Shown here piece by piece: positions 1 to 8,513 of a DNA stretch of 64,000 bases. The stretch comes from Pacificimonas sp963710205. GTDB taxonomy: Bacteria; Pseudomonadota; Alphaproteobacteria; Sphingomonadales; Sphingomonadaceae. The position numbers were made by a program, and so were the translations under genes. The stretch lies in contig CAVPZG010000004.1 of the NCBI GenBank assembly GCA_963710205.1, forward strand, positions 62,001-126,000. Reading direction: 5' to 3'. The notes under the pieces are model-generated. The model saw only the letters and a list, made by a program, of their open reading frames with translations, was not told the DNA's origin and ran no database searches. Position 1 is the stretch's first letter; the number at the start of each line of letters is the position of its first letter.

Positions 1-141
1 GCCGAAAGGGTCCGCGCGCTCGATGGCCGCAGGGCTGGCGGTACGGAATATCTGCTGCTTCCCGGCGGTCCAGGACGAGAGGCTGCCGCCTATGTCCGGA
101 TGGACGGTGCAGCGCGCCGCGCCGCGCCTCAGTTCGATCAT
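1..141 (-). CDS. aldose 1-epimerase family protein (N-terminal part, cut by window edge)
   Basis: The minus strand from an ATG at 141 is open to the window edge for 47 codons. It begins MIELRRGAARCTV and carries GGSLSSWT and, further on, an ASPAAIERADPFG stretch. This is the typical N-terminal beta-strand start of aldose 1-epimerases (galactose mutarotase family), which interconvert alpha and beta anomers of sugars. The catalytic His and Glu lie in the missing part, so the function cannot be confirmed here. It is divergent from the DUF454 gene. The family call rests on a short segment only. Confidence 0.6.
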   Translation of the reverse strand, partial: MIELRRGAARCTVHPDIGGSLSSWTAGKQQIFRTASPAAIERADPFG

Positions 142-308
142 GGAAGATCCCCTGTCATGGCGATGGCCATGTCGATACCGGCGCGGTGCTGCACGGACCT
201 CTCCCCCCTGATTTGTCCATCGTTGTCACCTGCATAGGCAATGCGGCGGCGGCTTGTAAATCCATGCGTGGCTATCGCGCGCGCCGGGCTTCTGGCAGAG
301 CATCCCGC

Positions 309-737
309 ATGAGCGAGCGCGGCGACGATCTGGACAAGGACGGCGGGGACGCCGCCGACGCGCCGCGGATGATGGCACGGTCGCGGTTCCGCCGCCTGTG
401 GTTCGCGGGCGGCATGATCTGTCTGGCGCTTGGCGGCATCGGCGCGGTGCTGCCGGTGATGCCGACGGTGATCTTCCTGATCGGCGCGGCGGCCTGCTTC
501 GCCCGCTCGAACCCGGCCTGGGAAGCGCGCGTGATGCAGCATCCCGTTTTCGGGCCCCATGTCCGCGCATGGCGGGAGCGGCGCGCGATCACCCGCATCG
601 GCAAATGGTGGGCAACATTGGGGTTGCTTGGCGGTGCGGCTTTCAGTCTGTTTTTCGTGCCGATGCCCTGGGGCGGCATCACGCCTGCGCTGGCGGCCTT
701 GCTGCTTCCCTGGATATGGACGCGGGTAGAGGTTTGA
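309..737 (+). CDS. DUF454 (YbaN-like) small inner-membrane protein
   Basis: The product is about 142 residues. After a charged N-terminus (MSERGDDLDKDGG) comes RFRRLWFAGGMICLALGGIGA, the usual opening of DUF454 proteins. A conserved LPVMPTVIFLIGAAACFARS segment and two further hydrophobic segments near the C-terminus follow (three to four membrane spans). Family proteins sit in the inner membrane and their role is unknown. The frame is open upstream to 186, but the ATG at 309 gives the normal family length. The stop lies 56 bases before the helicase start, so co-transcription with the DNA-repair genes is possible. Confidence 0.8.
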   Translation: MSERGDDLDKDGGDAADAPRMMARSRFRRLWFAGGMICLALGGIGAVLPVMPTVIFLIGAAACFARSNPAWEARVMQHPVFGPHVRAWRERRAITRIGKWWATLGLLGGAAFSLFFVPMPWGGITPALAALLLPWIWTRVEV

Positions 738-793
738 AGACGCCGTTCGCGCCTGCGGCGGACCTCATTCCCGCGTCGTCCGTTCTTCCGCCG

Positions 794-3199
794 ATGACCA
801 AACTCCCGCCCCAAATCACTGACTGGTTCGACGCGCGGGGGTGGCGGCTGAGGCGGCATCAGGCGGAGATGGTCGAGGCGGCCCGGGCGGGGCGCGACGC
901 TCTGCTGGTGGCCGCAACCGGGGCGGGGAAGACGCTGGCCGGGTTTCTGGCGTCGATCGCGGAGCTGATCGAGGAACCGGACTTCGATGGGCTGCATACA
1001 CTTTACGTGTCGCCGCTGAAGGCGCTGGCGGTGGATGTGCAGCGGAATCTGCTGGAGCCGATCGCGGAGATGGGCCTGGATATCCGGGTGGAAACGCGCA
1101 CGGGCGATACGCCGTCAAACCGCAAGGCGCGGCAGCGGACGCGGCCGCCGCAGATGCTGCTGACGACGCCCGAATCGCTGTCGCTGCTGCTGAGCTATCC
1201 AGAGTCGGAAGCGATGTTCGCCAATTTGCGGACGATGATCGTCGATGAAATCCATGCCTTTGCGCCGACCAAGCGGGGCGACCTTCTGGCGCTCGGCATG
1301 TCGCGCCTGCAGGTGCTGTCGCCGAACATGCGCCGCGTCGCGCTGACGGCGACCGTCCGCGATCCGGACGGGTTTCGCGGCTGGCTGTCGCCGGACGGCG
1401 ACTATGAAGCGGTGGCGCTGGTCCGCGGCGAGGAGGGCGTACAGGCGGACATCCGCATTCTGCTGCCCGAGGACCGTGTGCCCTGGTCGGGCCATTCGGG
1501 CCGCTATGCCGCGCCGCAGGTGATGGAGGAAATCCGCAGCCACAAGCTCACCCTGGTATTCTGCAACACACGCGGGCTGGCGGAGCTGATCTTTCAGGAC
1601 TTGTGGGCGGAAAATAGCGAAAACCTGCCGCTTGCCATTCACCACGGCTCGCTGAGTGTCGAGGCGCGGCGCAAGGTCGAGGCAGCAATGGCGAACGGCA
1701 GGCTGCGCGGGCTGGTCTGCACGGCGTCACTCGACCTTGGCGTCGACTGGGGCGACGTCGATCTGGTCATCCAGATGGGCGCGCCGAAAGGCTCATCGCG
1801 CCTGTTGCAGCGCATCGGTCGTGCCAATCACCGGCTGGACGAAGCGTCCGAGGCGATCATCGTTCCCGGCAACCGCTTCGAATATCTTGAGGCGCAGGCG
1901 GCGCTGGACGCAGTGGCGGAGGGGGAACTCGACCCGGACATGTGGCGTCCGGGCGGCCTTGACGTGCTGGCGCAGCATGTCATGGCGCTCGCCTGCGCCG
2001 CGCCCTTCGCGGCGGACGATATCTATGCGGAGGTCCGGACCGCAGCGCCCTATGCCCTTTTGAAACGCGAAACCTTCGATGCGGTGCTTAGCTTCATCGA
2101 GTCCGGCGGTTACGCGCTCCGCGCCTATGACCGGTACAAGCGAATCGTGCTGGGTAAGGACGGGCTGTGGCGCGTGTCGCACCCGCGCTTTGCCGCGCAG
2201 CATCGGCTGAATGCGGGCATTATCGTCGACGCGCCGGTGCTGGATGTGCGCTTCAAGAATGGCCGGAAGCTGGGAACGGTGGAGGAATATTTCGCCTCCA
2301 CGCTGCGCCCCGGAGACAGCTTTTCCTTCAGCGGCATTCCCGTCGAAGTCATCGGCGTGAAGGACACCGACCTGCTGGTCAAGGCGACGACAAAGCCCGG
2401 CGGCATTCCCACCTATGTCGGCGCGCGCATGCCGCTCACAACAAACCTGTCGCGGCGGGTGCGCGCCTTCCTGCATGAACCCGAAGAATGGCGGCGTTTT
2501 CCGGCCGACGTGCGCGAATGGCTGCAGGCGCAGGGCGAGCGGAGCGTGCTGCCCGCGCCGGACGAGTTGCTGGTCGAAACATTCCCGCGCGACGACCGGC
2601 ATTATATGGTCGCCTACAGTTTCGAGGGGTGGAACGCGCACCAGTCGCTCGGAATGCTGATTACCCGGCGCATGGAGACGCTGGGCCTGTCGCCACTGGG
2701 GTTCGTGTCGAACGACTACGCCCTTGCCTGCTACAGCCTGAAGCCGGTCACCGACCCGCGTCCCCTGTTCTCGCCCGACATCCTGGAGGAGGAGCTGGTC
2801 GAATGGATTCAGACCTCGGCCCTCCTGAAGCGGGCATTTCGCGAGGTCGCGGTGATCGGCGGCCTGATCGAACGGCACATTCCGGGGAAACGCAAGACCG
2901 GGCGGCAGGTCACCTTCTCGACCGATCTGATCTACGATGTCCTGAGGAAATATGAGCCCGATCACATGCTGCTGAACGCGGCGTGGGAGGATGCAAAGGG
3001 CAAGCTGACCGATATCGGACGTCTTGCTGACCTTCTGGAGCGCGCGCCCTCCACGATGGTCCACAAAGCACTCGAGCGGATCAGCCCGCTCGCCGTACCG
3101 ATCATGGTCCTGATCGGCCGCGAAGGTGTCGCGTCGGGCACGGCGGAGGACGAACTCCTGACCGAAGCCGAGGCGCTGGCGGCGGAGGCGATGGGGTAA
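794..3199 (+). CDS. ligase-associated DNA damage response DEXH-box helicase (Lhr-like)
   Basis: This is a superfamily 2 helicase of about 801 residues. Visible motifs are Walker A ATGAGKT at residues 41-47, the YVSPLKALA motif, TTPESLSLL, the DEIH box in IVDEIHAFAPTKRGD, and VALTATV (motif III). The second RecA domain has VFCNTRGLAE, TASLDLGVDWGDVD and QRIGRANHR. The Lhr-core C-terminal region follows. This subfamily is named for its usual partners, an ATP-dependent DNA ligase, an exonuclease and the nuclease PdeM; PdeM is found 1.1 kb downstream. The frame is open upstream to 398 but overlaps the DUF454 gene. The ATG at 794 (MTKLPPQITDWFDARGW) matches the usual start. Confidence 0.92.
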   Translation: MTKLPPQITDWFDARGWRLRRHQAEMVEAARAGRDALLVAATGAGKTLAGFLASIAELIEEPDFDGLHTLYVSPLKALAVDVQRNLLEPIAEMGLDIRVETRTGDTPSNRKARQRTRPPQMLLTTPESLSLLLSYPESEAMFANLRTMIVDEIHAFAPTKRGDLLALGMSRLQVLSPNMRRVALTATVRDPDGFRGWLSPDGDYEAVALVRGEEGVQADIRILLPEDRVPWSGHSGRYAAPQVMEEIRSHKLTLVFCNTRGLAELIFQDLWAENSENLPLAIHHGSLSVEARRKVEAAMANGRLRGLVCTASLDLGVDWGDVDLVIQMGAPKGSSRLLQRIGRANHRLDEASEAIIVPGNRFEYLEAQAALDAVAEGELDPDMWRPGGLDVLAQHVMALACAAPFAADDIYAEVRTAAPYALLKRETFDAVLSFIESGGYALRAYDRYKRIVLGKDGLWRVSHPRFAAQHRLNAGIIVDAPVLDVRFKNGRKLGTVEEYFASTLRPGDSFSFSGIPVEVIGVKDTDLLVKATTKPGGIPTYVGARMPLTTNLSRRVRAFLHEPEEWRRFPADVREWLQAQGERSVLPAPDELLVETFPRDDRHYMVAYSFEGWNAHQSLGMLITRRMETLGLSPLGFVSNDYALACYSLKPVTDPRPLFSPDILEEELVEWIQTSALLKRAFREVAVIGGLIERHIPGKRKTGRQVTFSTDLIYDVLRKYEPDHMLLNAAWEDAKGKLTDIGRLADLLERAPSTMVHKALERISPLAVPIMVLIGREGVASGTAEDELLTEAEALAAEAMG

Positions 3200-3317
3200 A
3201 CTGTCGCCCTCGCTTGACGAAGGCGCGGGAAAGGTCTTCTCTCAAGATCGTCTCTGGGGAGGGAAGTTATGCACGATACCCTGTTCCGCGCTGCCTGCGC
3301 CGCGCGGTGCTTTCCTG

Positions 3318-4244
3318 TTGCTGGCAGGCGCATCGCCGAACCCGGCGCCCTCCGGCGTTGCACCAGCCGCGCCGAAAAGCGAGACGCTGGAAACAGGCCT
3401 TGACCGCCATCAGCGCATCACTGTTCCCGTGCATCTGAACGGCAAGGGTCCGTTTCCCTTCCTCCTCGATACCGGTGCGGAACGCTCGGTGATCGGAAAG
3501 GCGCTGTCGGAACGGCTCGCCCTGAAGGCGGGCAAACCCGTCATCATGCAGAGCATGGCACAGCGCGGCATGGTGAAAACCGTCCATGTGGATGACATGC
3601 GGATGTCGCTGGACGGCGTCAGCGATCTGGAGATGCCGGTGCTGCAGGACCTCCACATGCGCGCACCTGGCATTATCGGTCTCGACAGCCTGCAGAACAG
3701 CAAGGTGCTCTTCAATTTCAAGGATGGCGCGATCACCGTCCGGCATGCCGAGAAGGACAATCGGTCGGCCCGGCAGCCACGCGACCGCAATGTCATCGTC
3801 GTGCGCGCGCAGCGCAGGCACGGGCGGCTTGTCGTCTCTACCGCGGACCTTGCCGGCAAACGGGTGCAGGTGGTGATCGACACGGGCGCGGAAATGAGCA
3901 TGGGCAATGCGGCGCTGCGCCGTCTGCTGCTGCGCCGGCATGGGGACGACCCGAGCAGTCTTGCCACCTTCCACGACGTGGCGGGTGCGCCCGTCAATGC
4001 CCAGGTGGCGAAACTGCCTGACCTGAAAATCGGTCGCCTGATCATTGCGGAAAGCCATGTGGCCCTGACCGATGCGCCTGTCTTCGAGGAGCTCGGGCTG
4101 AAGCGCCGTCCCGCGCTGCTGCTGGGCATGAACGCGATCAGGCAGCTCGAGCGACTGGAAGTCGATTTTCCAAACCGCCGGGTCACGTTCGTGACGGATG
4201 AGCGCGCCAGCCGCGATGCGCGGAAAGATATAGCCGCGCGCTGA
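3318..4244 (+). CDS. tandem retropepsin-like aspartic protease (exported?), N-terminus probably frameshifted
   Basis: The protein holds two retropepsin-type (clan AA) half-domains. Each has a catalytic Asp-Thr-Gly-Ala: FLLDTGAERS (Asp about 51) and VIDTGAEMS (Asp about 188). They are followed by the usual GIIGLDSL and LLLGMNAI strands that form the psi-loop. Two half-domains in one chain could pair as an intramolecular dimer, as in pepsin-like enzymes; substrates are unknown. The only start in this frame is a TTG at 3318. An ATG at 3269 with a strong GGGAGG ribosome-binding site reads in another frame and would supply a signal peptide if one base near 3305 were removed. The gene sits between the damage-response helicase and pdeM, an unusual insertion. 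Confidence 0.75.
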   Translation: MLAGASPNPAPSGVAPAAPKSETLETGLDRHQRITVPVHLNGKGPFPFLLDTGAERSVIGKALSERLALKAGKPVIMQSMAQRGMVKTVHVDDMRMSLDGVSDLEMPVLQDLHMRAPGIIGLDSLQNSKVLFNFKDGAITVRHAEKDNRSARQPRDRNVIVVRAQRRHGRLVVSTADLAGKRVQVVIDTGAEMSMGNAALRRLLLRRHGDDPSSLATFHDVAGAPVNAQVAKLPDLKIGRLIIAESHVALTDAPVFEELGLKRRPALLLGMNAIRQLERLEVDFPNRRVTFVTDERASRDARKDIAAR

Positions 4245-4282
4245 CGCATTGACCTGACATGCCGCACACTCGATAAGGGGAT

Positions 4283-4960
4283 ATGGTTCCCCTTTCGTTC
4301 GCAGGACATGAGCTCATCCCGCTGGCCGAGGCTGCGATCTGGTGGCCTGCGCGCCGGGCGCTGCTCTTGGCCGATCTGCACCTGGAGAAGGCGAGCTGGT
4401 ATGCCGCGCGCGGGCAGATGTTGCCGCCCTATGACAGCCTGAAAACACTGGAGGATGTCGCGGCGGTCGTCGATGCCACGGACGCGCGGGAGCTTTGGTG
4501 CCTCGGCGACAGTTTTCATGACGCGCGCGGGTGCGAGCGGTTGCCGGAGGAGGCGCGGGCATTGCTGGAAAGGCTGACGGCAAGGGTGGCCTGGACCTGG
4601 ATCACCGGCAACCACGACCCGCTCGCACGGGCCGGCGAAGGCGACCTGTGCGGCGGGCGCGTTGTCGAGGAGGCGGAAGTCGATGGCCTGCTGCTGCGGC
4701 ATGAGGCCGAGCCGGGGGAAGCGCGGCCTGAACTGAGCGGCCATTTTCATCCAAAGCTGCGCATGCGGACACGGCGGGGGGGCGTGTCGCGCCGCTGTTT
4801 CGTGGTCAGCGCGCGGAAGATCATCCTGCCCGCCTTTGGCGCACTGACAGGCGGCCTTGATGCGGGTGCGCCGCCGATCCTGAAAGCGATGGGTGCGGGG
4901 GAAGCAAACGCCCTGATTCCAACCGCGGACAAGCTGCTTCGCTTTCCACTGGCGGCATGA
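4283..4960 (+). CDS. pdeM: ligase-associated DNA damage response endonuclease PdeM
   Basis: This is a calcineurin-like metallophosphoesterase of 225 residues. The metal-binding motifs are in order: LLADLHLEKASW (DxH), CLGDSFHD (GD), ITGNHDP (GNHD), and SGHFHPKL (GHxH). The LHLEKASW and MLPPYDS segments are typical of the PdeM subfamily, a nuclease or phosphoesterase found with ATP-dependent ligase and Lhr-like helicase genes. The helicase lies upstream, but the ligase and exonuclease partners are not in this window. The stop codon overlaps the next gene's start in an ATGA, so translation of the SDR gene is probably coupled. Confidence 0.9.
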   Translation: MVPLSFAGHELIPLAEAAIWWPARRALLLADLHLEKASWYAARGQMLPPYDSLKTLEDVAAVVDATDARELWCLGDSFHDARGCERLPEEARALLERLTARVAWTWITGNHDPLARAGEGDLCGGRVVEEAEVDGLLLRHEAEPGEARPELSGHFHPKLRMRTRRGGVSRRCFVVSARKIILPAFGALTGGLDAGAPPILKAMGAGEANALIPTADKLLRFPLAA

Positions 4961-5745
4961 AGGAAACCAATATGGCCGACCTTACCATCATCACGGGTGC
5001 CTCCGCCGGGATCGGCGCGGACATGGCGCGGGAATGCGCGAAGCGCGGCTGGGATCTGGCGCTGGTGGCGCGGCGGCGGGATCGGCTGGAGGCACTGGCG
5101 GCAGAATTGCGCGCGGCCCACGGCGTTACAATTGTCGTGCAAGAGGCGGACCTGACGGACGCGGCGGCCTGTTCCGGGCTGATCGAGGCGTTGGCGGCGG
5201 ATGGGCACAATATCGACGGGCTCATCAACAATGCGGGCTTTGGCCAGCGCGGCGCGGTGGCGGATATCTCGCCAGAGCGGCAGACATCGATGATCGATCT
5301 GAACGTCCGCGCGCTGACCGATCTGACCGTACGGGTGCTGCCCGCGATGAAGGCGCGCGGCAAGGGGCGGATCTTGAATGTGGCGTCCACCGCCGCCTTC
5401 CAGCCCGGGCCCTATATGGCGGTTTATTACGCGACGAAGGCCTATGTGCTGAGCTTTACCGAGGCGCTGCATCAGGAACTGAAAGGCACAGGCATCAAGG
5501 TTTCCGCGCTATGCCCCGGCCCGACGCGCAGCGAATTCGCCGAAGCGGCAGACATGAACACGGCGGCGCTGTTCAAGACGCCGCTGACCGCCGACAGCAG
5601 CGCCGTCGCCGCGGATGCGATTGCAGGACTTGAGAAAAATGCTGCGGTCAACGTCTCCGGCATGGCGAACGCGGCGATGGCCGCATCCATCCGATTCACG
5701 CCGCGCCCCCTCGTGCGGCGGCTGGTGGCGGCGCTGCAGAAATAG
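4957..5745 (+). CDS. short-chain dehydrogenase/reductase (SDR) family oxidoreductase
   Basis: A classical SDR of 262 residues. The Rossmann cofactor motif is TGASAGIG, then INNAG, the catalytic Ser in VASTAAF and the active-site YYATK (YxxxK). The Arg-rich LVARRRDRLE after beta-2 favours NADP(H). The C-terminal region fits the DltE/YqjQ-like subgroup that acts on unknown alcohols or ketones. The start overlaps the pdeM stop (ATGA at 4957); an ATG five codons downstream (MADLTIITG) is an alternative start. It converges with the TetR gene five bases away. Confidence 0.85.
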   Translation: MKETNMADLTIITGASAGIGADMARECAKRGWDLALVARRRDRLEALAAELRAAHGVTIVVQEADLTDAAACSGLIEALAADGHNIDGLINNAGFGQRGAVADISPERQTSMIDLNVRALTDLTVRVLPAMKARGKGRILNVASTAAFQPGPYMAVYYATKAYVLSFTEALHQELKGTGIKVSALCPGPTRSEFAEAADMNTAALFKTPLTADSSAVAADAIAGLEKNAAVNVSGMANAAMAASIRFTPRPLVRRLVAALQK

Positions 5746-5750
5746 GGCGG

Positions 5751-6305
5751 TCAGGCGGGAAAAAGGTTTTCGAGCGATGGCGCGGCAAGGTCCGCCATCT
5801 CGCCGCCGTCGATGGCATCCAGCATCGCCATGCCGTCAATAATAGCGATGATCACAGCAGCGGCGGATCTGCGCCTCTCCGGATCGGCGATGTCGAGGCG
5901 CGCCTCCACCCACAGGATGAACCCCTTGGCAATTCGTGCCGCGATGTCGGCATAGGGCGTTTCGCCCCGCGCGGCCGCGGCGACGATTTCCACCCATAGC
6001 TGCATGAATGCCTTCACTTCACCCTGCCTGGTCAGCGCGCTCGCCGTCCGCAGCAGAACGGCCGGCGGCATGGGCTTGTCGTCCGCAATGGCCGCTGCCA
6101 GTCCAACCGTCAGCTGCGCGGCCAGCCTTTCAAGAACGGCGGTCATCACGTCATTCTTGTCGTCGAAATAATAAAGAAGCATCCGGTCGCTGATCCCGGC
6201 GGCTTCGGCAAGTTGCCTGAGGCTGGTCTGTGACAAGCCCGTCATAAGCACATGATTTACCAGATATCCGAGCGCACGGTCGCGCTGATCTTCGCGTTTT
6301 CCCAT
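5751..6305 (-). CDS. TetR family transcriptional regulator
   Basis: This regulator is about 184 residues. The N-terminal helix-turn-helix reads SLRQLAEAAGISDRMLLYYFDDKNDVM, here split by eye into recognition helix and the typical YYFDDK turn. The C-terminal two thirds are helical and would form the ligand pocket and dimer face. The ATG at 6305 (MGKREDQRD) was chosen over the upstream ATG at 6341 because the latter lies in the operator region and would add residues before the usual TetR start. The divergent gene at 6377 is its probable target, and autoregulation through the two palindromes between them is likely. The ligand is unknown. Confidence 0.87.
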   Translation of the reverse strand: MGKREDQRDRALGYLVNHVLMTGLSQTSLRQLAEAAGISDRMLLYYFDDKNDVMTAVLERLAAQLTVGLAAAIADDKPMPPAVLLRTASALTRQGEVKAFMQLWVEIVAAAARGETPYADIAARIAKGFILWVEARLDIADPERRRSAAAVIIAIIDGMAMLDAIDGGEMADLAAPSLENLFPA

Positions 6306-6314
6306 TTCAGGGCT

Positions 6315-6358
6315 TGTAGCAGTCGCTACATCAGGATACAAATGTAGCGACTGCTACA
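6315..6358. promoter_or_regulatory. twin palindromic operator in the TetR / membrane-protein divergent region
   Basis: Two 16-base boxes are seen: TGTAGCAGTCGCTACA at 6315-6330 and TGTAGCGACTGCTACA at 6343-6358. Each is an inverted repeat (TGTAGC, 4 bases, GCTACA) and the two are reverse complements of each other, 28 bases centre to centre. They lie 9 bases before the TetR start and 18 bases before the divergent start. TetR-type dimers bind sites of this size, so this is inferred to be the regulator's operator. Confidence 0.75.
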
Positions 6359-6376
6359 TATTTTGGGAGACGGTTT

Positions 6377-6799
6377 ATGACGACCTTCTGGCAACGCTGG
6401 CTCGAAATCTGGTGCGTTCTGATTGTCCTGTTCGGCCTGGTCTTGGCGGGAGCGGCGGAGGAGGGCACCGACAGGATGGCGCGGGCGCTGTTCGATATTC
6501 TGGATGGTCCCGGCGAACCGAGTTTCGACGCGCATATGCGGTTCAGCGTGTCCCTGATGGGATGTGTGTCGATCGGCTGGGGGATCACCCTGTTTGCGGC
6601 AATCCGGGCGGTCATCGCGCTGGGACAGAAGGCGGGCCGCCCTATCTGGTCGCTGCTCACCATTGCCGTCCTTGCATGGTATTTGGTCGACAGCTATTTT
6701 TCGGTGCGCCTTGGCTTCTGGATGAATGCCATTTCGAACACCGGTCTGCTAGCCGGCTTTCTCGTCCCGCTCTTCGCCACTGGCGCCCTGAGGCGCTAG
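6377..6799 (+). CDS. small integral membrane protein, probable TetR target
   Basis: The product is 140 residues with about four hydrophobic segments: WCVLIVLFGLVLAGA, VSLMGCVSIGWGITLFAAI, LLTIAVLAWYLVDSYFSV, and GLLAGFLVPLFATG. No known motif was recognised. It starts 18 bases after the second operator box and is divergent from the TetR gene, so it is probably repressed by that protein. Function unknown. Its stop overlaps by four bases the end of the convergent gene at 6796. Confidence 0.75.
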   Translation: MTTFWQRWLEIWCVLIVLFGLVLAGAAEEGTDRMARALFDILDGPGEPSFDAHMRFSVSLMGCVSIGWGITLFAAIRAVIALGQKAGRPIWSLLTIAVLAWYLVDSYFSVRLGFWMNAISNTGLLAGFLVPLFATGALRR

Positions 6800-8326
6800 C
6801 GGGTCCGCCGCCTGTAGAGCAGGGCGCCGAGACCAAGAGCCATCAGGCCGAGCGCCGCCGGGGCGGGGACGACGTCGATGGCGAAGACGACGAGGTTGCC
6901 GGTTTCCTCATCGGCGGCGGCGAGGAAATCCTGGCCGCCGCGGCTGAAGAAGCTGAGACCCTCCGGACGGCCCAGCAGGTCGGAGGTGATCGCACCGAGG
7001 AATTTGGGATCCGTTCCCAGGCCCAGGCCCTGCAGGCTGAAGGTCAGGATGGTGCCAAGATCGTCGCCATTGGCGCGCTCCAGACCGAGAAACAGGACGG
7101 GGACGCCGTCGACCATGCCGAACAGCACGGATTCCGGCTCTGGCCCCTTGTTATCGCTGCGCCCGTCATCGGTCGCGCCGGGCAGGCCGGCCACGATACG
7201 TTCGACCATGTCACCCGAATCGAACACCAGATTGCCGTCCGTGTCGCGAATCGAGAAGCCGCGCCCGCCAAGCGTGTAGTACTGGCCGTCGGCGGGGCCG
7301 TCCGCGCCGAGCGTGCCTGTCAGCGTCAGCCGGTCGAACGGTGCGGCGAGGCCCGCAGCGCTTCCGCGGATTTCCTCCTCAAAGCCGTCATACTCGCGTG
7401 CATCGCCCTCGTCCGCAGTGATGAGATAGGTCTTGCCGCCAGATTCTACCGTGATGATCGCGTCCGGCTGGTAGAGGCCATACAGGCCCTCGAGACTCTG
7501 GAAATTGCCGGGGCCGCCATCCCGGTCGCTGGGGTCGAGCTGGTTCTTGCCGGGGCCGTAATTCTTGAAGCCGAGCGGCAATATGTCCGTCACCGTGGCG
7601 CGTCGCCAGGTCGACGACGGCGACGGCGTTGTTTTCCTGCAGGGTGACGAAGGCGGTGCGGCCATCGGCGCTGATGGCGGTATATTCGGGCTCCAGATCC
7701 TGACTGACGCTGGCTCCAGGACCAAAAATGCGCACGCCCGCGGCCTGGAGCGCGGCCTTGCTGTCGTCGAACGCGTTGAAGTTCGCGGTCGAGACGCTGC
7801 CCGCGCCCAGGTCGATGATGCTGATGGACCCCTCCGGGTCGATCTGGCCGGGATTATAGCCTGCGGGTTCGCCCTCGTTGGCGACCACGAGGCGCGTTCC
7901 ATCGGGCGTGAAGCTGAGTTGGTCGGGCAGGCTGCCGACGGTGTAGCGGGCAGGGGCCGCGCCGAGGTCCGTAAGGTTCCAGACAAGCACGCTGCCGGGG
8001 TCCGTCCTGTTCGCGGCCGCCACCGCGACCGCCACGCGGGTGGCGGAGACGGCAACGCTGTTCGCACTGCCGCCAGGAACGGCGCCAAGATCGAGCGCGC
8101 CCGCAGGTGCGCCGGTCCGGGCGTCGAAGATGCGAACGAAGCTATTTTCATCATCGCCAATGCCGACGACGAAGAAACGGTCGTCGGCGCTGTCATAGGC
8201 GGGGATTTCCGCAGCCGCGCCCGCAACGATACTGAGGTTCGTATCGTATCTGAGGGCGGCGGCATTGGCGGTGGCTGCGGTTGCGGCAACGGCGCCGGCA
8301 GCGAGCAGGCGTGCGATTCTGGTCAT
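6796..8326 (-). pseudogene. choice-of-anchor I / alkaline phosphatase-like beta-propeller protein with PEP-CTERM-like tail, frameshifted
   Basis: The first part (from ATG 8326) has a signal peptide, MTRIARLLAAGAVAATAATA, then a beta-propeller-like domain with LSFTPDGTRLVVANEGEPAGY and SISIIDLG. This frame leaves homology after NAVAVVDLAT. The homology resumes in another frame with TVTDILPLGFKNYGPGK and ITADEGDAREY, and ends at VVPAPAALGLMALGLGALL plus Arg-rich YRRRTR, a PEP-CTERM-like sorting tail. Removing one base of the GCGCG run near 7598-7604 rejoins the two parts into about 509 residues. Intact relatives are exported proteins of unknown role, some anchored by exosortase. It may be a true pseudogene or a sequence error. 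Confidence 0.7.
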
Positions 8327-8513
8327 GTCATGTCCCCCTGGATGATGTTTCGAAGCCGCCATGACGCCACGCCTCGTCCACATCAATCGGGTCACGGTAA
8401 ATTCAAAATTCCGTCACCGGTTCGTCATTTATCCGCCGCGTCCAAACCCGCCCTATGCCGCGTCATAGAAAGGCTTGTTTGCGGCGCGCGCCCGTGCGAC
8501 CCACATTGGCGGA

